A DNA stretch of 64,000 bases from the NCBI GenBank assembly GCA_963580285.1, contig OY757012.1:167140652-167204651 (forward strand), written 5' to 3'. Made by a program: the position numbers and the translations under genes. Shown here in pieces: positions 35,226 through 46,427 of the stretch. The stretch comes from Lucinisca nassula. Taxonomy: Eukaryota; Mollusca; Bivalvia; Lucinida; Lucinidae. Within the stretch, counting starts at the first letter, position 1, and the number at the start of each line of letters is the position of its first letter. The notes beneath the pieces were generated by a model that worked only from the letters and a program-made list of their open reading frames with translations, was not told where the DNA came from and did no database searches.

Positions 35226-35409
35226 CCCGTATGTGACAAATGGACTCGTTCACTTATAGTTTTGGATTCTTCCATTTCCAGTTTTAGGGATCTGTGTTTT
35301 ATTTGCTGTAAAATGTTGAAATTTACAGCAAATATTGTATACTCTGGCGTCTGATCTGGAGTACATTGTTTGTCAGAGTCTCTTTCATTGGATGCTGAGC
35401 ATATGTGGG
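35226..35409. mobile_element. piggyBac-like MITE
   Basis: TTAA at 35,222-35,225, left end CCCGTATGTGAC, right end CATATGTGGG followed by TAAA (one change from TTAA). The core keeps GGCGTCTGATCTGGAG. The repeat begins right after the GGGC-type MITE region. Confidence 0.65.
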
Positions 35410-35556
35410 TAAATCCAGACTGGTAGACATGAAAAACATGGCACTTGCTCTTTGTAGACCCCACTATTCGTGGTCTGGGATCCGAACCAGTCTATTGTAT
35501 AATAGCCTTTATAGTCTGGAAACAGTGGCTTTTTTGTATGACGTTTGTTTAATTAA

Positions 35557-35727
35557 GAAATAGATCAGCTCTAGCTGTGATTTGTTGAGTAATAAATCAC
35601 AGTTTGGAGGTCAGTTGTAAAGTAGACAAATCACGAGCGCGTAGCGCGCGTGATTTGTCTACTTACAACTGACCGACAAACTGTGATTTATTACTCAACA
35701 AATCACAGACAAGAGCTGATCTATTTC
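35557..35727. repeat. Long near-perfect hairpin, ~79 bp arms
   Basis: The left arm (35,557-35,635; GAAATAGATCAGCTCT, AGCTGTGATTTGTTGAGTAA, AGTAGACAAATCACG) is matched almost base for base by 35,648-35,727. The spacer is ~13 nt rich in GCGC. Such arms would form a foldback in single-stranded DNA or RNA. A related AGCTGTGATTTGTTG block is at 38,268. Confidence 0.9.
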
Positions 35728-35893
35728 GATTCTAACACGCTGCAAAATCGGCAATAATGTTGTTGTTTCCTTCAAAATCTCACAACCTTTCGCCATTGTT
35801 AGAAGAAATCCCGCTAAAATTATCGACTGAAACACATGCATTTATATCCTTTTCTTACGTTTTCGATGCGAGAAAATGACGTTACACCGTCTA

Positions 35894-38192
35894 CAGGGCG
35901 TCAAGTTACCTATATTTACCTATATTTTCCTATATTTCAGGCCATTACCTATAATAACCTATAAAATCCTATATTTTACCAAATACCTATAAATACCTAT
36001 AATTTGGAATTTTGGGTAAGCAAGGAATACAAAGTTTCTAAAAAAATCTTTGACAGTAGATGTTTTCTATAATATTTGAGCTGTTTCTTTTTAGAAATTT
36101 GTATTCCTTTTTGGTGTAGTGACCCTGGAGTCCAGCCCAGCTTTTGGAAAGCTTTAGCAGGTGGAAATACTGCTATTTCTTTTAAAATTGAAATGTTCCA
36201 TTTTGATGTTGTTTTTACTATTGTTTCTTTATGAATATTAGGTAAACAAGTTTTGCCGTTTTTTAGCAGACGAGCTATTGCGATCTGTCACCGTCCGCCG
36301 TCCTTTAAATGACATCCTGAATAGATTTTGACCAAACTTGACATGAATCATCATTGGGTGGTCTTCTCTTAAAGTTGTTCAACAAATTTCAGTCCATGCT
36401 GAATACTCATAGGCTCGTTTGAAATTAAGTTACAGTATTTCTGCAGAAATATTGTGACAGGATTCTGACATGAAACCTGTATGAAAAATTTTCAAATAGA
36501 ATTTCCACAAAAAATTTTCACTTAAATTTTGTCTTCGATATGGGATTCAGCTGGGAATCAGTGTGGAAAAGCTTGTGGAATATTTAAATTGGCAGGAAAA
36601 TTGATGCAGGAATCCTGTAGAAAAAACAAGCTAGGATTCCTGTATAAATTACTGACAGGATTCCTTCATGGTTCCTGCAGGATTCCTGAATGAATTATTG
36701 ACAGGATTTCTGCCCGAGCTACTGACAGTATTACGGTCTGTATATCCCTGCAGGATGCCTGCTAATTTAAATATTTGGTCCATTTTCATTAACATAACAC
36801 AATCATCTTCAGATACACTGTAAAAATTGTGAGATTTTATCTGTACACAATAAGGAAGGAATATACTTGTGATGGAAAAGAACATACAAAAACCTTGCAT
36901 GCTACTTACTTGTAACTCTTGAATTTGAATCCTTGGATTTCCAAAGATTCATGGTGATCCAATAACTTCAGTCTGCAAACACATACATAAATATGTGGGT
37001 GGGGTGCAATCTTTGCAGTTTGCAAACATAAAACTTTTGACACCCCACTAGTTAAGTATTTAAAACACTGTTAATCTAAAATGCTAAAAGTAACTCACAA
37101 TGTCTTCCAAAATATAGTTGTAAATCCTTAGAACAGCTTTATACAAGTAAAGTTGTAAAGTAACACACAAGCAACACATCATCCCGGACTGCTCCCACCA
37201 AAATATTATGTTTCAGGAAGTGATTATGCTTTTTTTTTTTATGCCAGACTTTTAAACAGAAATTTGGGTAACATTTTCATGCAGAATTTCTGTTAAGATC
37301 TGGCCATTTGCCTTGTGGAATCTGTAACTAAATTCCGTGGACAGGAAAAAAGAGTTCTACCATGATTCCTGTTACTGTCAACAAAGACTCCATGTGGAAT
37401 CATGTCTGAATTTTTTCAGGTGGTTACCAAGGCAAACAAATAGGGGAAAATAAGAAAAAACCTTTAAAAATCTTCTTGTCTGAAACCAGAATGCCCAGGT
37501 CTTTGATATTTGGTATGAAGCTTCATCTACAGGGTCTCTACCAAGATTGTTCAAATTATAGCCCTAGGGCCAAAACTGGCACTGCCCCAGGGCCCACTGG
37601 TTTTACATAGGCTTATATAGGGAAAACCTGAAACCAGAAGGCTCAGGTCTTTGATATTTGGTATGATGCTTTGTATAGTGGACATTGATTGTGCAAATTA
37701 TAGCCCTGCAGCCAAAAATGGGCCCTCCACAGGGCCTACTTCTTACACTTTGGATCACGTGAGCAATCCAGGGCCATCAAAGCCCTCTTGTTTAAAGGGA
37801 AGAATGTCCCATTTTTGATTCTGCCTGAATTGTCAGATAGACCACAGTTGGGTTTTGTTATCTCTTGTTCCACGAAATAGATACGGTGGTTATCAGATGA
37901 TATTTAAGTAGATCACTCAGTTCTGTATAAAACATACATTGAGGGCATTCATTAGAATCATCTACTAAGGACTGATTTTTATGGAGATTTATTAAAGATT
38001 TGTTCCTTAATTATAACCAGCTGACTGACTACCTTATCTATTTCTATATGTTGTATTATTAATAAAAGAGAAGAGCTGGTTTGTTTTTCTTCAGTGTAGG
38101 CAACCTATAATATCCTATATTTCTGGTCAGTAGATACCTATATTTCTGGACCTAACCTATATTTTTGACTCCAAATATCACTTGACGCCCTG
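35894..38192. mobile_element. 2.3 kb DNA transposon with 6 bp TSD and ACCTATA subterminal repeats
   Basis: Terminal inverted repeats CAGGGCGTCAAGT (35,894-35,906; inverse at 38,180-38,192) are flanked by CGTCTA (35,888-35,893; 38,193-38,198). Inside both ends lie clusters of ACCTATA/ACCTATATTT motifs, typical of transposase-binding subterminal repeats. The middle holds GATTCCTG-rich sequence and a tandem repeat fragment (37,470-37,790). No transposase frame is visible, so it is non-autonomous. Superfamily undetermined; 6 bp duplications are unusual. Confidence 0.75.
37470..37790 (+). repeat. Two units of the GGTCTTTGATATTTGGTATGA repeat
   Basis: TCTGAAACCAGAA-GC-CAGGTC units at 37,477 and 37,627 carry GATTGTTCAAATTATAGCCC and a GGGCC-rich segment. 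They match the array at 49.4-50.1 kb. Confidence 0.75.
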
Positions 38193-38198
38193 CGTCTA

Positions 38199-38583
38199 AC
38201 GTCAAGGAAATCGACTAGTGACGTCATAAATTGGGAATTTCAATGACGTCACTCGTCACGCTCTTCCTAGCTGTGATTTGTTGCAGAATAAAACACAGTT
38301 AATTTCCATTGCCTATATAGGCGCGCTGTGTTAGAACTCGCGATATAAAAACAAAATGTCAACCGCAACGTTTTTTTATTGTTTAAAAGATCAGGCATTA
38401 AAAATGTGAGAATTACTTTGAATGTCACTCATCTCGTAAAATGTCAAATGTCTTTCCAGCATGTTTGAATTTTGCTCTAAACAGACTTCCTAGTGAAACC
38501 TACGATATAAACCTATAATTTTGACTCAAACCTATAAAGCCTTTATTTTGTTCATAAAACCTATAAAAAGCCTATATTCTCAT

Positions 38584-38585
<2 letters not shown>
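38199..38585. other. Remnant of the foldback-type host element
   Basis: Contains TGACGTCA-rich sequence, AGCTGTGATTTGTTG (38,268) related to the hairpin at 35,557, and more ACCTATAA motifs (38,500-38,580). It appears to be the right part of the element into which the 2.3 kb transposon inserted. Confidence 0.45.
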
Positions 38586-38657
<72 letters not shown>

Positions 38658-38663
38658 CACACA
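38586..38663. repeat. (AC)n microsatellite, ~38 units
   Basis: AC dinucleotide tract with one GC interruption near its right end. Confidence 0.99.
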
Positions 38664-39189
38664 AAACAATATTTTTCACTTTTTGAACCGTCTCGCAACT
38701 CTACCTTAACTTTTCTTCAAAATGCCCTACTAATTTTACTTTTTAGTCACAAAAAAATGATGAAAAGTATCTTTTTTTTTATTTTTTATTTTTTTTTTTT
38801 GACTTCCTGAAATTCAAAACCACTTTATGATTAATCGTGGCGCATCAAATATTTTTTTCTACAGTTTTAAATCTTTATGTGAGTTTGGAAAAACCTTTTT
38901 AACTCATATTTTTTTAAACTATATTTTTAGTAAGAAGAACCTATATAAAAACCTGTACAATAGGAAACCTGTTAACTAAACACATAATTCAGCATTTGTG
39001 ACGAGTCAGTTCATTAGAAAAGGCGCTTACCGCATAGGGAACGAGCGAAGTCTCAGGCGAGGCTGTGCTGCTCTCAGACATGCAGAGTGCTTCTTGCAAA
39101 GTTGGAAAATACATAGTCGAACAGTGAAATCCCGCTATTAAGAAGACAAATTATGCTTTTAAAAGCATATTTAGATTCAATAACTTTTT
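38664..39189. other. No gene recognised
   Basis: T-rich sequence including a T run at 38,770-38,800. The block at 39,015-39,110 is GC-richer with a weak inverted repeat; nothing firm. Confidence 0.4.
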
Positions 39190-39625
39190 CTTTGTGTCTT
39201 CTACATCCAGTGACCTCTTTTGGGACTGTTCAGAAGTGCTCTTTAAGTCCGTGAGATGAATACTCTGGTAAATCGCACTTTAAACACCACAACCTCATTA
39301 TAACAATGTTCGTTACAGCACAATTTTTTTATATAACACGGTTTCATTTCAAAATGTAAATATTATATAGCGAAAGTTGTGTATTTCTCTATCAAATCTA
39401 TACATTTTTCTTCGGATACAACAGTTGTTTAAATAACACGTTTTTCTGCTTTGGAACCAATTAATTGTGTTATAAAGAGGTTGTGTTATATTGGAAAAAA
39501 TGTGAGTATATCTTATTTTCTTTATTGCTGCATAGACTGTAGGTGCTCGTTCGAACCGCTACATTGATTCTGTTCTTACAAGCACCCACAATCTATGTTG
39601 GAGCAGAAATAAGGAAAAAATCTGA
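39190..39625. mobile_element. Decayed MITE remnants
   Basis: CTTTTGGGACTGTTCAGAAG resembles the mariner-type MITE at 51.36 kb. AACCTCATTATAACA (39,290) and TGTTATAAAGAGGTT (39,468) form an inverted pair. A degenerate subfamily I hairpin (GTAGGTGCTCGTTCGAACCG) is at 39,540-39,600. Confidence 0.5.
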
Positions 39626-39630
39626 AACAT

Positions 39631-39910
39631 CATCACGAAAACACGCCTATATAATTTTTACCCCCTTGAACCCCATTTTTATATAGTAAAACTGGGGTTT
39701 CCGGGGATATACCTTATTTTTCTTATTTCTGCTCTAAAATATAGACTGTAGGTACTCGTTAGAACCGGCTCGATGAGGCGGTTCTAACGAGTGTCCACAA
39801 TCTATATTTTGAGCAGAAATAAGAAAAATATCACAATTGTTCATCATAAAATTTTCTTTTTTCCGGCGATAAAGGTGGCAATGTATTTGTATAGGCCTGT
39901 TTACGTAATG
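39631..39910 (-). mobile_element. Palindromic MITE, subfamily I, complete
   Basis: CATCACGAAAACACGCCTAT at left and ATAGGCCTGTTTACGTAATG at right, with the usual two internal hairpins. Same orientation and very similar to the copy at 29,161-29,440. Confidence 0.8.
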
Positions 39911-40034
39911 CTAGTTCTAGAGAAAGCCAAGAAACCACCATTGCGCATGCCTGAGTTATAGCCTAGCCCTAAAACCGGAAAATACGTTACGTTAATTTGG
40001 ACCCCCGTCACACACGGACTAAGACCACAAAGAC

Positions 40035-40175
40035 CATACATTATATGCTAGTGGACTCTTCCAATGCTATATAAGGGGTGTCAAGCCTATTTTTTTCTCA
40101 ATTTTATTTTATTTTTGACGGAACATTCTGTTAGCAAATAGTGCAGAACCTGATCAGACTCCGCGTTCTGCTGCG
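40035..40175. mobile_element. Partial piggyBac-like MITE
   Basis: Contains GTGGACTCTTCCAATGC, GGGGTGTCAAGCC and AGTGCAGAACCTGATCAGAC from the family interior. Termini are not clear. Confidence 0.5.
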
Positions 40176-40670
40176 TTAAAACTTGGCAAACGCTGGGAGC
40201 AACACAAAACACAGCTTTCAAGTTGGTTCCACGTCTTTACTACGCTCCTGTCAGGATATCAGTGCGCCTAACACGTCCCTGCTAAGTTTTGTCGCGCGCT
40301 TGATCACACCCACCACGTCCTATGCATTTTTACTACGTTCTTTCAGATTGTACCTCGATACCACTTTCTCACTGCGCCCTTCGTGGTCTTATAAATTCAA
40401 GCCCACGCACTCTTGCGTTCTGTCATACAACTACATGTATATATGCCACCAAAGGTCGCGAGACAGAAATGGGATAACACTTCACAACCTGCCCCCCCCC
40501 CCCCCCCCCCCCCCCCCTCAAAGGATTGACGTGTCGTGAAACCCCAACACAACCAGTCAGTCAGCCACAACAAGTAAAAAGCTATTGTAGACCAATTGCA
40601 TAGACCATTTGCGTTCAGCGAAGGCTCAAAATAGCTTACGTACATAGCACACGACCTTTATAACTCCGAT
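40176..40670. other. No gene; poly-C run
   Basis: A poly-C run of 26 at 40,492-40,517 creates a proline-rich open frame (40,183-40,539) that I do not regard as a gene. Rest unremarkable. Confidence 0.5.
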
Positions 40671-40895
40671 TCAGTAGGCATCCATATAGTGTACAGTGAT
40701 ACTCCGAGTCAGTGGGCATCCATATAGTGCACAGTGATAATCCGAGTCAGTGGGCATCCATGTAGTGCACAGTGATACTCCGAGTCAGTGGGCATCCATA
40801 TAGTGCACAGTGATACTCCGAGTCATTGGGCATCCATATAGTGCACAGTGATACTCCAAGTCGGTGGGCGTTCATATAGTGCACACAGTGATCAT
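40671..40895 (+). repeat. 38 bp minisatellite, ~5.5 copies
   Basis: Unit: GTCAGTGGGCATCCATATAG, TGCACAGTGATACTCCGA. Copies are nearly identical except the last (GTCGGTGGGCGTTCATATAG), indicating recent amplification. Confidence 0.95.
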
Positions 40896-40982
40896 TGATC
40901 AGACCGCGCGGGTGCGCAGGCTGGTCCTGAGTTTTCGCTGGTCGCACGTGCTCCTGACCGCTTGTCGTGTCCCAAGTTTTGA

Positions 40983-41230
40983 TCGAGTGTTTGGGTTTAA
41001 CGACACGTCAACCCTTGTGGGTCATTTTGTGTCCTCTGCCAGAGAAAGGGAGAAAAAAAGAGATAGAAGAGATACTGAGATAGTAGTGGAAATGAAAGAG
41101 AAGGGATGAAGAAAAAGGAAAATGAATGGAGAAATAACAACAGCCCTTTACCCTTACCTGCTGCAAGGACAGCAGGCTTTATCCAACTGTAAGCCAATAT
41201 CAGTTGGGCGCTTCAGTGAAACAACATGCA
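40983..41230 (-). mobile_element. Possible SINE with shared tail
   Basis: Antisense tail GGGTTTAACGACACGTCAAC and GGGTCATTTTGTGTC match the common 3' end of families A-E. The rest (purine-rich 41,040-41,120, then GCTGCAAGGACAGCAGGC) matches none of the five; it may be a sixth family or a chimera. No tRNA head seen. Confidence 0.45.
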
Positions 41231-41289
41231 GCGTCCCCTTTGCCTCACCCAAACACCCTCTCGTGACCCAATTTAGTCATACAAACATA

Positions 41290-41627
41290 TAATCAAACTT
41301 CAATAGCCCGAATACATTTGGGCGATGACCAACAAATGTTCCAAAATAGGGCAAGGTCGGACCACTGAGAGTTAATCCATGAGACATAATGGGAATGACT
41401 TACGAATGTCTTTTGATGTATGTAATAAAGGAATGTTGTTTCTACTCATTAGAATCGCCTCATTGAGGCGATTCTAATGAGTACACACAACATACCTTTT
41501 TAAGATAAAGTCAAACAAACCATCATAAATTACTGTAAATAATTGGGTATCTGCAGTATTAGAAGAAGTCTCTAGGGACAACAGAACGGGTTCAACGAAT
41601 TATCCAATCCATGTTTGAGTTTCACTG
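41290..41627. mobile_element. Tc1/mariner-like MITE
   Basis: Left end is diverged (ATCAAACTTCAATAGCCCGA); right end is TTTGAGTTTCACTG followed by TA. Central hairpin TACTCATTAGAATCGCCTCA / TGAGGCGATTCTAATGAGTA is at 41,443-41,482. Same family as 5,540-5,888. Directly abuts the next element. Confidence 0.7.
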
Positions 41628-41633
41628 TATTAA

Positions 41634-41832
41634 CCCTTTTTGTACCAAATGGAATTATATATGGTTGGAGTCCATTTCAAAATTTTGGGATGTCAGGTTG
41701 TGTTTTCTTTAAAATTTATTTGGAAAATGACAGAACTTTTATCATACAGTGGAGGCCCTGTTCTGCGGCGTCTGATCTGGACCTGCACTGTTTGCCAGGT
41801 TACCCCTCTAGGGATTTCTGGTACTGAATGGG
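41634..41832. mobile_element. piggyBac-like MITE
   Basis: TTAA at 41,630-41,633 then CCCTTTTTGTACCAAATGG. Right end GGTACTGAATGGG followed by TTCA, one change from TTAA. The core reads GCGGCGTCTGATCTGGAC. Inserted immediately next to the mariner-type MITE terminus. Confidence 0.7.
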
Positions 41833-42230
41833 TTCACAGAAAAGTTGTGTCTTGGGTAAGCATACTGTTTTCTGAGCAAGTAAGGCGCTATTTCTTCTAC
41901 GTTCGGTATTTTCCCTCGCTCTTGTGGCGACACCACGCGGCACAGATAACCCACTCACTCAGTACTTCTTTGGCGGGAAACAAGGAGAATAACTTTGTTT
42001 CTTGGACACCCACAAATCTACTGAAGCATCCTTGTAAGTGCGGATATCTCTGTCGTGAATAAATATTATGATGACTTCACCCTAAGAGGTCCGGAAGTAC
42101 GTTGTTTGGATAATTACCACACGTTTGTCACCTTCGCATCTTAAAAATGTGCACTGTTACAACGCCTTCATCTTTATGTCGCAGCTCCTCCGTTGTGTCG
42201 TATTTAAAAATTGGAGTTATAGATCCTGTT
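41833..42230. other. No gene recognised
   Basis: The open frame at 41,640-42,062 runs out of the MITE and has no family resemblance. Nothing else supported. Confidence 0.4.
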
Positions 42231-42234
42231 GATT

Positions 42235-42420
42235 TGGTCGGTTGGTTAACAGACCAGTACAGTTCCCGTCCTTTCTCCTGAAACCGACAACTATCCTTCA
42301 TGAATCAGCGGAAGGGGGCTGAAATGACCTGGAAAATATTTCATGATTTCCACGAGATAATGTTGCCGGACGCGCTGATCACTAGACAGACGTGCGCTAC
42401 CGAGGCCGGCAAAATTTCCA
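42235..42420 (-). mobile_element. SINE family D, 3' truncated
   Basis: Antisense body ACCGACAACTATCCTTCATG, AATCAGCGGAAGGGGGCTG, then the decayed head GCGCTACCGAGGCCGGC. The B box is largely lost. Confidence 0.65.
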
Positions 42421-42494
42421 CACAACATCGGTGTAGAGATGGTATGGTTTAAAAGCATCTATGTGCCACTTCATACTTTAGAGGAGATTTGATG

Positions 42495-42600
42495 TTTTCA
42501 GTGTAAGATGAACCCAAAAACTGGTATTTTCACGAGTGGCGCAGCCACGAGTGAAAATACCAGTTCTGCTGTTCATGTGATCTTTACACTGACAAAATCA
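42495..42600. repeat. Hairpin, ~48 bp arms
   Basis: TTTTCAGTGTAAGATGAAC and ACTGGTATTTTCACGAGTGGC pair with GCCACGAGTGAAAATACCAGT (off by a few bases) and GTTCATGTGATCTTTACACTG across a ~2-4 nt centre. A similar TTTTCACGAGTG hairpin lies at 44,560-44,705. Confidence 0.8.
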
Positions 42601-42853
42601 AAATCTTCTGTTTCTTACATTCTTTTAACGGCAGTATTTTGCTTCACCTATCGCGTCACTCACCCACGAACAAAACTTTTTTCCTGGTCATCTCCTGTCA
42701 CACAATGTGTTTATTGGGTATAATAATGGATATGAAATGAAAATAGTCTCGTATGACATTTTCAGGGCTGGTTGAAAAAGTTGCGGACTGATCTAACTGA
42801 TCTAAAATGACGTCTTCGTGACTTGTGAACAGGCTAAGCGTCAATCATAATAG

Positions 42854-43089
42854 GGGCCCCGTCAAGCGATTTTGGTACTTATCGCCTATGCGAGCAGCGA
42901 AGGTTCAGGCGAGCCTGCGCATCCGCGCAGTCTCGCCAGAACCTTCGCTGCTCGCTCATACAAGCAGTGAATCAAGAGGAATCTTCAGACAGAAAGCCAT
43001 ATCCCTGGCCCCTCTGAATGACTGGGCATGCGCAATCAAAATTTGTCATGACGGAATGCTCGAAGACACAAATTCGCTTGGCGGGGCTC
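42854..43089 (+). mobile_element. GGGCCCCGTCAAGCGA MITE with 4 bp TSD ATAG
   Basis: Nearly identical to 34,917-35,152, including the GC-rich hairpin. ATAG flanks both sides (42,850-42,853; 43,090-43,093). High similarity implies recent movement. Confidence 0.88.
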
Positions 43090-43176
43090 ATAGAGTTCAT
43101 TAATTTTCAATCATCTAACATTGGAAAAAACTGGTTTAAGAAACTAGAGCTGTCATCAGACAGCAGCTCGCCTGGA

Positions 43177-43455
43177 CATTACGATAACAGACCCGTGCGA
43201 CACAGTGCATTTTTCACATCTCAAAACTGGCTACTTTTCTGATGAAAATCCTTGATATTTTTCTTATTTATACTGCAAACATAGGTTGTGGGTGCTCGTT
43301 AGAACCGCCTCATTGAGGCGGTTCTAACGAGTACCCACAACCTATGTCTTGGAGCAGAAATAAGAAGAATAATGTTTACCCCTGTAAACCCCTGTTTTCT
43401 CTATATATAGTGGGGTTTAGGGGGGTCTTCATTTCACGGACTTGTTCACGTGATG
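43177..43455 (+). mobile_element. Palindromic MITE, subfamily II, complete
   Basis: CATTACGATAACAGACCCGT at left, CACGGACTTGTTCACGTGATG-like right end, hairpin GTTAGAACCGCCTCATTGAGG extended by ACATAGGTTGTGGGTGCTC. The cleanest subfamily II copy. Confidence 0.8.
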
Positions 43456-43479
43456 AAAAGTTTCTATGACGCCATGGGA

Positions 43480-44420
43480 ATAGGTGGGGGTATCGCCTAT
43501 TAAAACTTTGGACCTATATCTATCATCGTACCAAATCCATTGTTGTCGATAGTTAGGTAAATATGAGCTCTAAAATTGTAACATAATTTTTTTTCTAAGT
43601 CCGACCTTGAGGTCATAGGCATGGGCATTGGCATTGCTGAATGTAACTGTGGACCTATATCACCATACCAAATATGAACCGAATTCGTCCAACCGTTTGG
43701 AAAATATGAGCATTTAAACAACTTAAGCATAAAAATTTCGAAAAAAAAAAGAATACTAAAGCCATGACATTGATTTGATTTTTGATTGATTTGAGGTTTA
43801 ACGTCCCCGTCAACACTGTAAAGGTCATTTTGGAGACGTTGCTGCCAATTTTGTGGGACTTTTACCCGACATCGAGATGAAATGGCATCTCAATCCCTGC
43901 CGCCCAATGAAACCTATAGGGTTTATAAGCATGGGCGAGCCGACTCGCACCCGGCTTTGCCTGGGCATGCTTAGTTCCTCTAAGCGGTTTACCAGTACTC
44001 TTGTGCGGGTCGGTTTCAGCTCTGCGTGGAAGCATCACGCAGCCCATCTATTTCTTCAAGCCCTGATGGGCGGGGGGCCATCCATGACATTGACCTTGAG
44101 GCCATGGGCATAGGCGGAGGTATTGCTGAATGAAACTCGGGACCTATATCTATCATCATACCAAATATGAACCAAAATCGTCCAATAGTTCGAAAGTATG
44201 AGCATTTAAAAACTTAAACATAAACATTTCGAAGAAAAAAAAAATCACACAAAAATTCGTAAAAAAAATCATATATAAATTCGAAGTCCATGACCTTGAC
44301 CTTGAGGTCATGGGCATGTGCGGAGGTATTGCTTAATAAATCTTTGATCCTATTTCTACTATCATACAAAACATGAACCAAATCTACTGCATGGTTTAGA
44401 AAATATGAGCTCTTAAAAAA
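43480..44420 (+). repeat. ~170-200 bp tandem array split by a SINE
   Basis: Units carry TGACCTTGAGGTCATAGGCA, GGACCTATATC, CATACCAAATATGAACC and AAAATATGAGCATTTAAA (near 43,602, 44,092 and 44,299). The family B SINE at 43,774-44,081 interrupts it with a 12 bp TSD. Confidence 0.8.
43774..44081 (-). mobile_element. SINE family B, full length, with 12 bp TSD
   Basis: Antisense copy. CCATGACATTGA at 43,762-43,773 and 44,082-44,093 is a perfect TSD, and the host array is continuous across it. Direct evidence that family B inserts by target-primed reverse transcription. Confidence 0.88.
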
Positions 44421-44559
44421 ACTTAAACGCAAATATGGACGCCGACGCCGACGTCGGTAGTAATGCAATAGCTCTTCCTGGACTTCGTCCAGGCAAGCAA
44501 AACAGTGAAAAATGAAATTGACATCAGTCCCTGTTTGAGACAGTGACGGTTTCCATGAG

Positions 44560-44705
44560 AAATCTCTATATTTTTTAGGTGGATGCCAAAAATATAGCAT
44601 CGAGTGTGCTGAAAACTAGGGCTTTTCACGAGTGCGAAGTATGAGTGAAAATTCGTATGTTTTCAGCACACGAGGTGAAATATTTTTGGTATCCGCCTAA
44701 AAAGT
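44560..44705. repeat. Hairpin, ~50 bp arms
   Basis: TTTTTTAGGTGGATGCCAAA and CGAGTGTGCTGAAAAC pair with GTTTTCAGCACACGAGG and TTTTTGGTATCCGCCTAAAA. The loop includes GGGCTTTTCACGAGTGCGAA. Confidence 0.8.
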
Positions 44706-45297
44706 ATATTTCTTTTTATTTTATAAGGTATGACAATACTTATTACACGGAACGTAATTGGTTCGTTACACTATAACCATATAAATGATATCAGTCACTA
44801 GGGGAATGATACGATATCATTTCATACGATATCATTTCACTAGTGTTTGACATCATTTTTATTTCTTTCAGATATGCATTGATTTTACTGCTAAGTATAA
44901 AATAAAAACTTGTATTCATGTTATAGACGCGCAGCAAAGGATCTGGCGAGACTGCGCAGAGCCTTTGATGCTCGAAGCCATGTAGAATATGTCTTGAGGC
45001 CACGCAAGCGGTCCTAACGAGTACCCACAATCTCTTTTTGGAACAAAACAAGTAAACTAATGTACCCCAGTACCTATATCGGATATACCTTACAAGGTAC
45101 AATGTAATTCATTATATGGCGAAAATATATCATCGTTTGGACAGATTCCTTGGTAGTGTATGTCTCTTCTTTGATTTTGAAAACAAGCCAATTCCAAAGA
45201 GAATTAATGTTATCTGTATAGCTAAAAATGACAAAGTTTAAAATGTAGAGAAAAGTAACAAAATATAATTTCATGAATAAACAAAAGTACACGCACA
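44706..45297. other. No gene recognised
   Basis: Short ATGATACGATATCATTTCAT repeats at 44,805-44,840, a GC-richer GCGAGACTGCGCAG block near 44,950 and a scrap of the GGTCCTAACGAGTACCCACA MITE hairpin at 45,010. Otherwise nothing. Confidence 0.45.
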
Positions 45298-45391
45298 TCA
45301 TCAGCACGAAAACACGCCTATATAATTTTGACCCCCTTGAGCCCCACTTTTATGTAGTAAAACCGGGGTTTGCAGGGGCAAACCTTATTTT
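45298..45391 (-). mobile_element. Palindromic MITE, subfamily I, truncated
   Basis: Left terminus with CACGAAAACACGCCTATATA and the CCCCACTTTTATGTAG hairpin. Cut off at 45,391 by the start of the AGCTCACATGTCACG repeat. Confidence 0.7.
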
Positions 45392-45998
45392 TAGCTCACA
45401 TGTCACGTAGTGACAAGGTGAGCTTTTGTGATCACTTTTCGTCCGTCGTCCGTCGTCAATACATGCGTGTGTGCGTAAACAATTTCTTCAAACGACATCT
45501 CCTAAACCACTGATCAGATTTTGACCAAACTCCACAGCAGTGATCCTTAGGTTGTCCCCTAGACTAGCTACTAGTCGGATATCATATTTTAAAGTTAATA
45601 AGTAATATTCTTCTATATTCTTCTTTTTTTTTCACTTTTTTCCCTCTCTGATAGCAACTTTTTTTTATCTTGTGAAGATATCCGACTAGTGCAATACGAA
45701 ATGGACTCCCAGAAGTGATTGGCATTTATTGCTTTCTTAATGACCCTTATCTGATTCCACAGGTTGTTAAAATTTTGGTTTCTCAGTGTTTGTTTACATA
45801 ACTGGGGTTCTGAGTTTCAGACATATTTACACATCAACATTTCAGAAGTTAGTTGTGAAGAGAGATCAGTCTGTGTATATTAGACATGTAGCATTTTGAT
45901 AGCGATGTAGTTTTTAACTTGTGAAAAAAAATGTGTTTTCAGATTTTTATCAATATTTAATATACTGAGATAATTGCATCACATTAATGAGTCTGTGT

Positions 45999-46299
45999 TT
46001 GTTTGTTTGATTTGAGGTTTAACGTCCCCGTTAACACTGTAAAGGTCATTTTAGAGAAGTTGCTTCCAATTTTGTGGGACTTTTACCCGACATTGAGATG
46101 AAATGACATCTCAAGCCCTGTCGCCCAATAAACCAATAGGGTTTATAAGCATGGACGGTCCGACACTCACACCGCTTTGCCTGGGCAGGCTTAGATCCTC
46201 TAAGCGGTTTACCAGTACTCGTGTGTGGGTCGGATTCAATTCTGCGTGGAAGCATCATGCAGCCCATATATTTCTTAAAGCCCCGATGGGCGGGGGCCG
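45999..46299 (-). mobile_element. SINE family B with 13 bp TSD
   Basis: Full-length antisense copy flanked by AATGAGTCTGTGT (45,986-45,998; 46,300-46,312). Confidence 0.88.
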
Positions 46300-46427
46300 A
46301 ATGAGTCTGTGTAGTGTAAACCAATTGGGTAACATTATTTTCCTTTTTTTTTCCTGCTCCAAACAGTTCAAATAGGCGGTTCTAATAATTATTATTATCA
46401 TTTGGTGAAGGGGCTGGGTGGGCGGGG

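Noticed and set aside
38521..38709. His-Thr repeat frame
   Set aside because: Translation of the (AC)n microsatellite.
40183..40539. 118-codon frame with a proline-rich end
   Set aside because: It runs into a poly-C run and overlaps a MITE remnant; no motif.
43177..43455. Subfamily II MITE as a retrozyme or ribozyme hairpin
   Set aside because: Strong hairpins, but no catalytic core sequence of any ribozyme class I know.
45291..45310. Reverse-strand CTGATGA as another hammerhead
   Set aside because: No GAAAC and GTC in the right positions and no stems. Other CTGATGA occurrences (28,219, 31,448) fail likewise.
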